64,000 nt of DNA from Phenylobacterium hankyongense (GTDB lineage: Bacteria > Pseudomonadota > Alphaproteobacteria > Caulobacterales > Caulobacteraceae), in contig NZ_QFYP01000001.1 in NCBI RefSeq assembly GCF_003254505.1, positions 480,001 to 544,000 on the forward strand, given 5' to 3'. The notes under the pieces were generated by a model, which ran no database searches, was not told where the DNA came from, and saw only the letters and a list, made by a program, of their open reading frames with translations. Shown in pieces: positions 23,759-34,963 of this stretch (within the stretch, counting starts at the first letter, position 1; every line of letters starts with the position of its first letter). Both the position numbers and the translations under genes were made by a program.

Positions 23759-24613
23759 CTAATTGGCTGCGCCGATAAGCTTGAAGTCGGCGCTGACGAA
23801 GATGTGGTGCGGCCAGCTGGTGCCGATATTGTGGACCAGGAATGTGCCGTCGGGCTCCTTCACGACACGGTCGACGATGCCTCCCGCGCTGTAGGGGGCG
23901 GCCATTCCAACTTCGGTCGCCTTGTAGGCCTCCGCGCCCGCGGCGATGGTCGTCCTGGAATCCGCCGCATCCCCCCAATCGGGGTTGAGATTGCCGATAT
24001 GCCGGGCCGGTACAGGCAGGCCTTGGCGCGTCAGATCGAGGCCTGGCCGTGCGCCTGGGGGGCCCGCGCCTCCTGCGCCTGGACCCGGGGCCCCGTCACG
24101 CGGGCCGCCCGGACCCGGGCCGTTCGCCAGGGGCTTGAGGACGGCCACCACGGCCTCCGCCACCTTCATGGACGTCTCACTTCCGGCCCCGTCAACCGGC
24201 TGCAGAACCACCTGGGTGGCGGTGATGGCCATGGCCGACCCGAAAGCGACCGGGCCGAGCACGCGCACTCTGTCGCCGACCTTGATGGCGCGCGCCGAGG
24301 CTGCGGCTTTGCCCTTCAGGTATTTCGTGCCGGGCGCCAATTCGACGGCCACCGTCTGACCACCAGGCGCCGATACCGTGAAGCCCTTCGGCGACACGGC
24401 GCTGATCACGCCGTAGGCGCCCCCTGGGGCCGGGGGGTGGACCGGTCGGGCTCCTGGCGCGCCGCCCCTGAAGCCGCCCGCACCGCCCGGAGGACCTCCG
24501 CGGGGACCCGCAGCCTGCCCAGGCGGCTGCGCCGTCGTGTCCTGAGCCATCGCGGCGGCGGCGACCCCGAGCGTGAGCGCTCCGCTCAAACAGATCGTCG
24601 ATATCAAACGCAT
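23759..24613 (-). CDS. Secreted two-domain protein (DUF5666-like plus PepSY-like), paralogue 2
   Basis: A 284-residue precursor with signal peptide MRLISTICLSGALTLGVAAAAMA. A Gly/Pro-rich linker leads to the same beta domain as in the gene at 20842 (KGKAAASARAIKVGDRVRVLG). A second, longer Gly/Pro linker of about 30 residues follows (NGPGPGGPRDGAPGPG). The C-terminus repeats the PepSY-like segment (GGIVDRVVKEPDGTFLVHNI, WPHHIFVSADFKLIGAAN). It points in the opposite direction to its paralogue, about 2.2 kb away. Role unknown. Confidence 0.8.
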   Translation of the reverse strand: MRLISTICLSGALTLGVAAAAMAQDTTAQPPGQAAGPRGGPPGGAGGFRGGAPGARPVHPPAPGGAYGVISAVSPKGFTVSAPGGQTVAVELAPGTKYLKGKAAASARAIKVGDRVRVLGPVAFGSAMAITATQVVLQPVDGAGSETSMKVAEAVVAVLKPLANGPGPGGPRDGAPGPGAGGAGPPGARPGLDLTRQGLPVPARHIGNLNPDWGDAADSRTTIAAGAEAYKATEVGMAAPYSAGGIVDRVVKEPDGTFLVHNIGTSWPHHIFVSADFKLIGAAN

Positions 24614-24833
24614 AAACGAGTCCTCCCTGTCCCCGCGCGTTCCATCGCGCTCATGACAAGACCTAAGACGGCCCAACAGGCGGGAGCGGAAGCATTCGCT
24701 GCGAATTCGTGCGAGCAGCACGTCCGCCGAACGGCGAATTTCCGCGCGGAGACCAAGGTCGGGTTATGGCGCCTTGCGGGATTCGGCCTGAACTGGCCGC
24801 ATCCAAGGTGGAGTCACCGAACCGGCCGCGGCC

Positions 24834-26420
24834 CTACCGCCCGGCGGCCACCACTGTCGCCAGGTCCCGCCGAACCGCCTCCAGCGCCCCGCTCCAGTCC
24901 CCGCGGGCCGGCTGGCGGTAGAGCTTCGCGGTCGGGTACCAGGCCGTGTCCATGGTCTTCAGCCGCCAGCGCCAGTCGGGGTCGAAGCCGACCAGGATCC
25001 AGGTCGGCCGGCCCAGCGCGCCGGCCAGGTGGGCGACGCTGGTGTCGACGCTGATCACCAGGTCCATGGCCTGGGTCAGCGCCGCGGTGTCGGCGAAGTC
25101 GGCGATTTTGCCGTCCCAGGCGGTGAGGTCGTCGCGGGCCGCGACCACCGCGCGGTCGGCCGCGCTCACCTCCTTCTGCAGCAGGTGGTAGGCCGGTCCC
25201 GGCGCCAGCCGCCCCGCGACCTCGGCCAGCGAGAGGCTGCGGGCCTTGTCCTTGCCGTGGGTGGCGCTGCCGCTGCACACCAGCCCGATCCGCAGGCCCT
25301 GCGCCGGACCGAGCCGCGCCGCCCAGGCCGCCGTCCGCGCGGCCGGCGCCCGCAGGTAGGGCTCGAACCCCACCGGCGCGCCGCCCGCATCCCCCAGCGC
25401 CAGCGGCAGGCTCATCAGCGGGCAGTGGAAATCGGCGGCCGGCAGGGCCTCGCCGCGCGTCACCACCTGCGCCGCGCCCTCGACGCCGGCGAACAGCTCG
25501 GTGAGCGGCGCATAGGCCTCCACCACCACCCGCGCCCCCAGCCGCGCGATAGTCGGCGCGTAGCGGATGAACTGCAGGCAGTCGCCGAGCCCCTGCTCGC
25601 CGTGCAGCAGGATGGTGCGGCCCCAGAGGTCCTCCCTGCCCAGCCACAGCGGCATCGGCCAGGCGCGCGGCCGGGTCTCCGGGCTGGAGCGCTTCCAGCG
25701 CCACTCGTACTCCGCCCAGCCCTCGGCGAACTTCCCCATCAGCAGGTTGCACAGGCTGCGGTTCCAGTGGGCGTCGACCGAGTCGGGATCGAGCTTCAGG
25801 GCGGTGTCGTAGGCGCGCACCGCCCGCGCGTGCTCGCCCAGGTCCTGCAACAGGTTGCCGCGGTTGGTGTGCGCCTCGGCGATGCGCGGATTAAGCGCGA
25901 TGGCCCGGTCGATGCTCTTCAGCGCATTGGCCTGCCGCCCGAGGTCGCGCAGGGCATTGGAGATGTTGACGTGGATCTCGGCGTCGCCGGGCAGGGCCTG
26001 GCTGGCGGCCTTGAAGGCCTCCAGCGCCTCGGCGCTGCGGCCCAGCCGGTTGAGGGCGTTGCCGCGGCTGTTCCAGGCCTCGCCGAAACCGCGGCGCAGC
26101 GCGATGGCCGCATCGGCGCTGGCCAGCGCCGCCTCATGGTCGCCGGTCTCGAACCGGCAGACGCTGAGCACGTTGTGGGCCAGTGCGTCGTCGGCTTGCA
26201 CCAGCGTCGCGTCTTCCAGGAACGGGATGGCGCCGGCGTAGTCGCCGCGCATGGCCCGCAGCACGCCCAGGTGCCTGTTCACCGCGGCGTTGGTCTTGGT
26301 GACGGCGTGCAGGGAGGCGAAGATGGTTTCGGCCTCGGCGGTCTTGCCGTCGTCGAACAGCCTGGTGGCCATGCCGACCCGTTCGGCGATCTGACCGGCT
26401 GCGCCCGCGTCGTTCGCCAT
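24834..26420 (-). CDS. TPR protein with glycosyltransferase family 9-like C-terminal domain, second copy
   Basis: A 528-residue protein starting at 26420. It has roughly six to seven TPRs (EAWNSRGNALNRLGRSAEAL, EAHTNRGNLLQDLGEHARAV) in residues 10-240. The C-terminal domain shows the same motifs as the gene at 12827 (LLHGEQGLGDCLQFIRYAP, LVISVDTSVAHLAGALGRPTW). The 220-bp gap before it (24614-24833) shows no gene. Substrate unknown. The two copies are well diverged, so this is an old duplication. Confidence 0.85.
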   Translation of the reverse strand: MANDAGAAGQIAERVGMATRLFDDGKTAEAETIFASLHAVTKTNAAVNRHLGVLRAMRGDYAGAIPFLEDATLVQADDALAHNVLSVCRFETGDHEAALASADAAIALRRGFGEAWNSRGNALNRLGRSAEALEAFKAASQALPGDAEIHVNISNALRDLGRQANALKSIDRAIALNPRIAEAHTNRGNLLQDLGEHARAVRAYDTALKLDPDSVDAHWNRSLCNLLMGKFAEGWAEYEWRWKRSSPETRPRAWPMPLWLGREDLWGRTILLHGEQGLGDCLQFIRYAPTIARLGARVVVEAYAPLTELFAGVEGAAQVVTRGEALPAADFHCPLMSLPLALGDAGGAPVGFEPYLRAPAARTAAWAARLGPAQGLRIGLVCSGSATHGKDKARSLSLAEVAGRLAPGPAYHLLQKEVSAADRAVVAARDDLTAWDGKIADFADTAALTQAMDLVISVDTSVAHLAGALGRPTWILVGFDPDWRWRLKTMDTAWYPTAKLYRQPARGDWSGALEAVRRDLATVVAAGR

Positions 26421-26492
26421 GGTCGCACTCCACCCGCCTGATCTGGCAGCATAGCCGAGTCGCCGTGCGGAACCCCGCCGACAGGAGGACGC

Positions 26493-26786
26493 ATGGATCT
26501 TGAGCCGGCCGGCGTCTTCGTCGTCACCATGCAGGCCGTCGCCGGCCCGCGGAATTCCCAGCCCGACGGCCTGCGCTACGACCTGCTGGTGTTCGCCCGC
26601 GGCGACAGCGAAGCCGCCGCCGAGCAGACGGCCTTCGCCGGCCTCGCCCAGCTCGGCTGGGTCGACGCGGTCGCCCTGCGCACCGGCGAGATCACCGACC
26701 CCGCCGCCGTCCCCGAAGACCTGCAACCCGCCCTCGCCCGCGCCCGCCAGTCCGGCTGCGCGGTCATCGTCTACGAGCAGCCGTGA
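26493..26786 (+). CDS. Hypothetical protein of 97 residues
   Basis: A clear AGGAGG lies 5 nt before the ATG, which makes this a convincing small gene. The protein (MDLEPAGVFVVTMQAVAGPR, then ARGDSEAAAEQTAFAGLAQL and VPEDLQPALARARQSGCAVI) is an alpha/beta soluble domain without signal peptide or cysteine motif. It is divergent from the TPR gene. No family recognised. Confidence 0.68.
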   Translation: MDLEPAGVFVVTMQAVAGPRNSQPDGLRYDLLVFARGDSEAAAEQTAFAGLAQLGWVDAVALRTGEITDPAAVPEDLQPALARARQSGCAVIVYEQP

Positions 26787-26805
26787 CGGCCGTGGCGACG
26801 TAACC

Positions 26806-26925
26806 GGTCATCCCCGCGAAAGCGGGGACCCAGGTGTTTTCCGTTTTCCGAAACTCAGGATGGCCCTGGTCCGAACCCCACCGGACACCAAAAAAGCCTG
26901 GGTCCCCGCTTTCGCGGGGATGACC
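26806..26925. repeat. Class A inverted repeat pair (REPIN-like element)
   Basis: Two exact 29-bp copies in inverted orientation at 26806-26834 and 26897-26925, each able to fold on itself around CCCCGCGAAAGCGGGG. They are separated by 62 bp. The flanks also carry short T-rich/A-rich extensions (TGTTTTCC and AAAAAAGC) suggesting a larger palindromic unit. The design matches a REPIN. No coding potential. It fills most of the 249-bp gap before the GNAT gene. Confidence 0.8.
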
Positions 26926-27035
26926 GGAAGGGGAGCTGATCCACCACCACGCTCGTCATCGCCCGGCTCGTCCGGGCGACCCAGCCCAACGTCTGTCCGC
27001 CGCAATTGAAGTCCGTCCTTCGGATGGGCGCGCCC

Positions 27036-27719
27036 TCACCGCGGCGTCAGCACCGTGTACTGGATCGGCCGCCGGACCTCGAAGCCGAGCTTGCCGTAGA
27101 CGACCTTCGCGCCGTTCTCGGTCTTCACGTGCAGGAAGGCGAGCTTGCCGCCTTCGATCACCTGCGACGCCAGGGTGGCGACCAGCGCCCGCGCATGCCC
27201 CTGCCCGCGGAACGACGGGTCGGTGCAGACGGCGCTGATCTCGGTGAAGCCGTCCAGCGCCAGCCGCTGGCCCGCCATCGCCGCCAGCCGCCCGTCGCCC
27301 GACCGCACCCCGAGGTAGCGCCCCATCTCGATCGTCCGCGGCCCGAACGGCCCCGGTTCGGTGGCGGCGGTCAGCGCCAGCATGTCGGGCACGTCGTCGG
27401 TCCCCAGCGGCTGGAACGGCTCATGCGCCGGAACCGCCGGCGCCGTCCCGCACACCATCTGGTCGATATACAGCGCCCGCAGGATCTCCCAGCCGCCCGG
27501 CGGCTCGATCGGCCCGGTGGTGAACAGCGCCACCCGCTCGCCCGGCTCGACCAGCGCCCGCAGGTCGGCGAACGCCTGCGCCGTCAGCTCGGCCAGCCCC
27601 GCCAGCGGCGACACCTCGCCCGGATACCGCGCCGCCAGCCCGCGCCGCCGCGCCAGCCGCCCGTGCGCCGAGGTCAGCGCGTGCCAGATCGGATTATCGA
27701 GCGGAGAAAAGTCGGTCAT
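27036..27719 (-). CDS. GNAT family N-acetyltransferase
   Basis: A 227-residue protein starting MTDFSPLDNPIWHALTSAHG at 27719. The C-terminal acetyl-CoA site is recognisable (ICTDPSFRGQGHARALVATLA, with the RGQGHA loop). It is of the FR47-type, with an N-terminal half unique to this subfamily. Substrate unknown. It lies 371 bp downstream of the metH C-half, separated by repeats. Confidence 0.85.
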   Translation of the reverse strand: MTDFSPLDNPIWHALTSAHGRLARRRGLAARYPGEVSPLAGLAELTAQAFADLRALVEPGERVALFTTGPIEPPGGWEILRALYIDQMVCGTAPAVPAHEPFQPLGTDDVPDMLALTAATEPGPFGPRTIEMGRYLGVRSGDGRLAAMAGQRLALDGFTEISAVCTDPSFRGQGHARALVATLASQVIEGGKLAFLHVKTENGAKVVYGKLGFEVRRPIQYTVLTPR

Positions 27720-27792
27720 CGCGGCCACTCTAGCCAACCGCCCCGGTCATCCACCAGCCGCAGCACGGGTTCCACGTCCGCTTCCCGCGCCT

Positions 27793-28082
27793 CCTTCTCC
27801 CCCTGTGGGAGAAGGTGTCGGGCGCGAGCCCGACGGATGAGGGGTCGCGCCGAATTGTCAGCGTCCTTGGCGCGCCAGCGCCGCTCTGATTGGTCCACGA
27901 ACCACACGAACCACACCAACGGGCCGTGCAGCGGGCGACGCTCCGCCAGGCGGATCTTCGTTCGTGTGGTTCGTGTGGTTCGTGGACAGATTGATTGCGC
28001 TGCCGCGCCCTTGCGTTCGAAGGCGACGCGACCCCTCATCCGTCAGCCTTCGGCCGCCACCTTCTCCCGCAGGGGGAGAAGG
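27793..28082. repeat. Class B palindromic element with an inner inverted repeat, downstream of metH C-half
   Basis: Two copies of a two-hairpin unit in inverted orientation: 27793-27845 (stem CCTTCTCCC/GGGAGAAGG, then GTCGGGC/GCCCGAC) and 28028-28082. Between them, 27893-27916 and 27964-27987 form a perfect 24-bp inverted repeat built from tandem CACGAACCA units. The whole block fills the 371-bp gap 27720-28090, and no gene is seen there. It ends 8 bp from the metH C-half stop codon. Confidence 0.75.
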
Positions 28083-28090
28083 GCCCCGTC

Positions 28091-30745
<2,655 letters not shown>

Positions 30746-30771
30746 TACCTAAGCCGCTCGCTGATCCTCGT

Positions 30772-30925
30772 CCTTCTCCCCTTGTGGGAGAAGGTGTCGT
30801 GCGAGAGCACGACGGATGAGGGGTCTTTCAAATCATTCCGGTTGCCATGGGCCGTAGCGGAGAAGCCGTGCGACCCCTCACCCGACCCCGCCCGCGGGGC
30901 CACCTTCTCCCGCAAGGGGAGAAGG
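30772..30925. repeat. Class B inverted repeat pair between the metH halves
   Basis: Copies at 30772-30825 and 30870-30925 in inverted orientation, with the same CTTCTCCC/GGGAGAAGG stem and GGATGAGGGGTC end as the class B element at 27793. They are separated by about 44 bp of unique sequence. The block fills nearly all of the gap between the metH N-half stop (30942) and C-half start (30745). It could influence transcript stability between the two genes. Confidence 0.75.
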
Positions 30926-30941
30926 AAGCCAAGCGGAGGTC

Positions 30942-32003
30942 TCAAGCCAGCTCGAACGGCTCCAGCCCCGCCAGCCGCATGGCCTTCGGGCGTTCCGGGA
31001 TCTGCCGGGGCTTCAGGCCGCGCACCTCGTCGGCCACGTGGCGGATGTGGTCGGGGGTGGTGCCGCAGCAGCCGCCCAGGATGTTGACGATCCCGCGCCC
31101 AGCCCACTCGTGCAGCTCGTGGGCGGTCTCGTCGGGGGTCTCGTCGTACTCGCCCATGGCGTTGGGCAGGCCGGCGTTGGGATAGGCCGAGACCAGGGTG
31201 TCGGCGATCCGCGCCAGCTCGGCGATGTGCGGCCGCATCAGGTCGGCGCCCAGGGCGCAGTTCAGCCCCACCGCGAACGGCTTGCAGTGGCGGATGGAGT
31301 TCCAGAACGCCTCCACCGTCTGGCCCGAGAGCGTACGGCCCGAGCGGTCGGTGATGGTGCCCGAGATCCAGATCGGCAGCGGCTCGTAGCCCTGATCCTG
31401 CAGGTCGAGGATCGCCTTGATCGCCGCCTTGCAGTTCAGGGTGTCGGTGATCGTCTCGATCAGGAACAGGTCGACGCCGCCCTCGTGCAGCGCCTTCACC
31501 TGCTCGGTGTAGGCCTCGTAGACCTGGTCGAAGGTCACCTTGCGCGCGCCGGGATCGTTCACGTCCGAGCTCATCGACAGCATGACGTTCAGCGGCCCCA
31601 TGGAGCCGGCCACGAACCGCGGCTTGTGCGGCTCCTTCGCCGTCCAGCGGTCGGCGGCCTCGCGGGCCAGCCGCGCGCCTTCGAAGTTGATGTCCCAGAC
31701 CGCGCCCTGCATCTCGTAGTCGGCCTGGGCGATGGTCGTGGCGCTGAAGGTGTTGGTCTCGGAGATGTCCGCCCCGGCCGCGAAATAGGCGTCGTGCAGC
31801 TCGCCGATGATGTCCGGGCGGGTGATGCACAGGATGTCGTTGTCGCCCTTCAGCTGGACGGGATGGTCCTTGAACCGGTCGCCGCGATAGTCGGCCTCGG
31901 CCAGGCCGCGCTTCTGGATCATCACCCCCCAGGCGCCGTCGAGGATCAGGATCCGTTCCTTGGCCGCGGCCTTCAGGGCCGCAATGCGCTCTTGCCGGGT
32001 CAT
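30942..32003 (-). CDS. metH: Methionine synthase, N-terminal homocysteine S-methyltransferase part
   Basis: A 353-residue protein starting [20 protein letters not shown] at 32003. The homocysteine-binding barrel carries the zinc ligands GLNCALG and [10 protein letters not shown]. It is equivalent to the first about 350 residues of full-length MetH and pairs with the product of the gene at 28091. The start overlaps the metF stop codon by 4 nt (ATGA), so translation is coupled. Confidence 0.95.
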   Translation of the reverse strand: MTRQERIAALKAAAKERILILDGAWGVMIQKRGLAEADYRGDRFKDHPVQLKGDNDILCITRPDIIGELHDAYFAAGADISETNTFSATTIAQADYEMQGAVWDINFEGARLAREAADRWTAKEPHKPRFVAGSMGPLNVMLSMSSDVNDPGARKVTFDQVYEAYTEQVKALHEGGVDLFLIETITDTLNCKAAIKAILDLQDQGYEPLPIWISGTITDRSGRTLSGQTVEAFWNSIRHCKPFAVGLNCALGADLMRPHIAELARIADTLVSAYPNAGLPNAMGEYDETPDETAHELHEWAGRGIVNILGGCCGTTPDHIRHVADEVRGLKPRQIPERPKAMRLAGLEPFELA

Positions 32004-32932
32004 GCCGCGGCCTCCTTGGGTTCGGGTGTCGGCTCGCGCACGCCCAGCACCCGGCAGATGGCGTAGGTGAGGTCGGCGCGGTTCAGGGTGTAGAAGTGGA
32101 AGTCGGCGAAGCCCTCTTCGGCCAGCCGGGCGCACAGCTCGGTGGCCACCGAGCCGGCGATCAGCCGCCGCGTCTCCGGGTCCTTGTCCAGGCCGTCGAA
32201 CAGGTTGGCCAGCCAGCCCGGCAGCGAGATGCCGATCGGCCCGGCCATCCTCTTCAGGCCCTTGTAGTTGGTCACCGGCATGATCCCCGGCGAGATCGGG
32301 ATGGTGACGCCGGCCTTGCGCACCCGGTCCATGAACCGCAGGAAGCCGTCGATATCGAAGAAGAACTGGGTGATGGCCCGCGTCGCCCCGGCGTCGATCT
32401 TGGCCTTCAGGACGTCGATGTCGTGCTCGATCGACGGGCTCTCGGGGTGGATGTGCGGATAGAGGCCCACGCTCACCTCGAAGGGCGCGATCGCCTGGAT
32501 GCCGGCGGTCAGCTCGGTGGCGTTGCGATAGCCGTCGGCCCTCGGCGTATAGGCGCCGCCGATCTGGCCGGGCGGGTCGCCGCGCAGGGCGACGATGTGG
32601 CGGATGCCGGCCGCCCAGTAGTCGCGGATCACCTCGTCGACGTCCTCGCGGCTGGCCTCGACGCAGGTCAGGTGCGCGGCGGGTCGCAGCGTCGTCTCCT
32701 TCATCATCCGCAGCACCGTGCGGTGCGTGCGGTCGCGGGTGGAGCCGCCGGCGCCATAGGTCACCGAGACGAAGGAGGGGTTCAGGGGCTCCAGCCGGCG
32801 GATCGCCTCCCACAGGCTCTCCTCCGCCTCCGGCGTCTTCGGCGGCGAGAACTCGAAGGAGACGTTGGGACGCGCGGTCCCGCCCACCCCGGCGCGGGCG
32901 ATCGGGCCGAGCGCGGTGTCAGAGGGGGTCAT
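32000..32932 (-). CDS. metF: Methylenetetrahydrofolate reductase
   Basis: A 310-residue FAD enzyme that reduces methylene-THF to methyl-THF, the methyl donor for methionine synthase. The family motifs are present: [49 protein letters not shown] and [17 protein letters not shown]. Its stop overlaps the metH N-half start and its own start overlaps the stop of the regulator gene, so all are one operon. Confidence 0.95.
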   Translation of the reverse strand: MTPSDTALGPIARAGVGGTARPNVSFEFSPPKTPEAEESLWEAIRRLEPLNPSFVSVTYGAGGSTRDRTHRTVLRMMKETTLRPAAHLTCVEASREDVDEVIRDYWAAGIRHIVALRGDPPGQIGGAYTPRADGYRNATELTAGIQAIAPFEVSVGLYPHIHPESPSIEHDIDVLKAKIDAGATRAITQFFFDIDGFLRFMDRVRKAGVTIPISPGIMPVTNYKGLKRMAGPIGISLPGWLANLFDGLDKDPETRRLIAGSVATELCARLAEEGFADFHFYTLNRADLTYAICRVLGVREPTPEPKEAAA

Positions 32933-33900
32933 GCGGCGGTCCTTTGCCCTTCGCGGCCGCGCTCGGCCGTCCAGATTTTCACCGTGAGGCCCTGCTTTCG
33001 GGCCGGCGGCAGGGAGGTGATGCGGACCTTCGCCAGGCCGGCCTCGGCCAGCCAGCGGCCCATCTCCGGCTCGGCGAACCCCAGCCGGCGGTGCTGGTGC
33101 TGCTCGCGCAGGAACTCCAGCCCGTGCGGCGCGAAGTCGGCGATGATCAGCCGTCCGCCGGGCGCCACGATGCGCGCGGCCTCCCGCACGGCGGCGGCCG
33201 GGTCGGCCAGGTAGTGCAGCACCTGGTGGACCACCACCAGGTCGGCGCTCTCGTCGGGCAGGCGGGTGCCGAAGATGTCGCCATGGCGCAGCTCGCAGCG
33301 CTCCAGCCCGACCTCGGCCACGTGGTTGCGGGCGATGTTCAGCATCTGCTGCGACAGATCCAGGCCGAGCGCCGCCTCCGCCTGCGGACCGAGCAGGGTC
33401 AGCATCCGGCCGGTGCCGGAGCCCAGGTCCACCAGCCGCTTGAACGGCCCCGACCCGGCGGCCTTGAGGATCGCCGCCTCCACCGCCGCGTCGGAGACGT
33501 AGAGCGAGCGGATCTCGTCCCAGCGCGCGGCGTTGCGGGCGAAGTATTCGGCGGCGTCCTGGGCGCGCTCGCTGCGCACCGCGCTCAGCCGTTCGGCGTC
33601 ACGCAGCAGGGCCGGGTCGGCGGGATCGATCCGCGCCAGGGTCTCGGTGACCAGCTCCCCGGCTTGCCCGGCGCCGGTCAGGCGGTAGAAGACCCAGGCG
33701 CCGTCGGGAAACCGCTCGACGAGACCGGCTTCGGCGAGCAGCTTCAGGTGGCGCGAGACGCGCGGCTGGCTCTGGTCGAGCACGCGGCAAAGCTCGAGGA
33801 CCGCCAGCTCCTCGCGGGCCAGCAGCGCCAGGATGCGCAGCCGCGTCGGCTCGCCCGCCGCGCGCAACACATCCACAGCCTGGCCCGCCGAGAGCTTCAT
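32929..33900 (-). CDS. ArsR-type regulator fused to SAM-dependent methyltransferase domain (SahR-like)
   Basis: A 323-residue protein. Residues 1-90 are an ArsR winged helix (AGEPTRLRILALLAREELAV, LDQSQPRVSRHLKLLAEAG). Residues about 125-315 are a methyltransferase fold (RLVDLGSGTGRMLTLLGPQA). This architecture is that of SahR, a regulator of S-adenosylhomocysteine and methionine metabolism in proteobacteria, which is thought to sense SAH/SAM. It leads the operon with metF and both metH genes. A palindrome lies just before its start and is the probable autoregulatory site. No good ribosome site is visible. Confidence 0.88.
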   Translation of the reverse strand: MKLSAGQAVDVLRAAGEPTRLRILALLAREELAVLELCRVLDQSQPRVSRHLKLLAEAGLVERFPDGAWVFYRLTGAGQAGELVTETLARIDPADPALLRDAERLSAVRSERAQDAAEYFARNAARWDEIRSLYVSDAAVEAAILKAAGSGPFKRLVDLGSGTGRMLTLLGPQAEAALGLDLSQQMLNIARNHVAEVGLERCELRHGDIFGTRLPDESADLVVVHQVLHYLADPAAAVREAARIVAPGGRLIIADFAPHGLEFLREQHQHRRLGFAEPEMGRWLAEAGLAKVRITSLPPARKQGLTVKIWTAERGREGQRTAA

Positions 33901-33904
33901 AGGC

Positions 33905-33936
33905 CATATAAAGATATCTTTATGTGTTTATGTCAA
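33905..33936 (-). promoter_or_regulatory. Probable promoter and SahR-type operator of the methionine operon
   Basis: A perfect 16-bp palindrome ATAAAGATATCTTTAT at 33908-33923 sits 8 nt upstream of the regulator's start codon. A consensus -35 TTGACA is at 33936-33931 on the minus strand, so the -10 would fall inside the palindrome. A repressor bound there would block transcription. The palindrome extends to 22 bp with one mismatched pair. Confidence 0.7.
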
Positions 33937-33948
33937 GCGTGACCGAGG

Positions 33949-34878
33949 TCACACCGCGCTCGCCACCGGCTCGCCGGCCAGGAACCGTCGCACGTTGTCG
34001 AGCGCCTGCGCCACCATGCGCGGGATGGAGTCCGTGGTGCCCCCGGCGGTGTGCGGCGTCAGCACCGCGCCGGGCACGTCCGCCCAGCGCTCGGCCGGGG
34101 TCGGCTCTTCGACGAACACGTCGAGGGCGGCGCGGCCCAGCCGGCCGTCCTTGAGGGCGGCGATCAGGGCGTCCTCGTCGATCACCGAACCGCGGGCGAC
34201 GTTGACGATCAGGCCGCGGGGGCCGACCGCCTCGATCACCTCCGCCGAGATCAGCCCGCAGTTCGAGGCGTCGGCGCGGGAGGCCACCACCAGGATGTCG
34301 CTGTCCCTGGCCAGCGCCAGCAGGCTGTCGGCCCGCGGCCACGGCGCGGGCTTGGGATTGGGCCCCCACCAGGCGACCGCCATGCCGAAGGCCTCCGCCC
34401 GGCGCGCGACCGCCTCGCCGATGAAGCCCAGCCCGACGATGCCCAGCTTGCGGCCCTTCAGGCCCGGGCGCGGCGCCATGCGGTTGTCGTGGCGCCAGCC
34501 GCCCCCGCGCACCACCGCGTCGCCGGTGACGATGTTGCGCCAGGAGGCGATCAGCAGGCCCAGCGCATGGTCGGCCACGTCCTCGGCGTTGAGGCCCTTG
34601 GCGTGGGTGACCTCCAGGCCCCGCGCCCGGCACCAGGGCACGTCCACCCCGTCGTAGCCGACGCTGACGCAGGCGATCAGGCCAAGCCTCGGCAGGCTCG
34701 CCAGGAACTCAGGCTCCAGCGGGATCTCGCCGGCATGGACGATGGCGCGCACCGCGCCGCGCTCCTCGTCGGTGAGCGCCCAACGGCGGGCTACGCGCCA
34801 GCCCTGGGCGACCAGGGCCGGCTCCATCATCGCCAGCATCTCGTGTGAGAGCAGCACCACGGGCGGGGCGTCGGACAT
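33949..34878 (-). CDS. D-2-hydroxyacid dehydrogenase
   Basis: A 309-residue NAD(P)-dependent oxidoreductase. The Rossmann motif is KLGIVGLGFIGEAVARRAEA. The catalytic residues are recognisable: Arg in VVASRADASN, Glu in LDVFVEEPTP, and His in VLTPHTAGGT. The nearest functional guess is glyoxylate/hydroxypyruvate reductase, though related acids are possible. It is on the same strand as the methionine operon but is separated from it by the operon promoter. Confidence 0.9.
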   Translation of the reverse strand: MSDAPPVVLLSHEMLAMMEPALVAQGWRVARRWALTDEERGAVRAIVHAGEIPLEPEFLASLPRLGLIACVSVGYDGVDVPWCRARGLEVTHAKGLNAEDVADHALGLLIASWRNIVTGDAVVRGGGWRHDNRMAPRPGLKGRKLGIVGLGFIGEAVARRAEAFGMAVAWWGPNPKPAPWPRADSLLALARDSDILVVASRADASNCGLISAEVIEAVGPRGLIVNVARGSVIDEDALIAALKDGRLGRAALDVFVEEPTPAERWADVPGAVLTPHTAGGTTDSIPRMVAQALDNVRRFLAGEPVASAV

Positions 34879-34963
34879 GAGCGTTCTCTCGCGTCAGGGT
34901 TCCGGCTCTTCTACAGCGAACGCCGCCGGGACGTCATGCCGGACGTCACCGCGAGCGTCCGGC

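Noticed and set aside
26806..28082. CRISPR-like array
   Set aside because: The repeats are self-complementary, occur as inverted pairs, are not evenly spaced, and have no cas genes nearby.
30746..33948. Cobalamin or SAM riboswitch for the methionine operon
   Set aside because: I looked in the gaps upstream of metF and both metH genes. They overlap or contain only repeats, and the operon leader is too short for a riboswitch.
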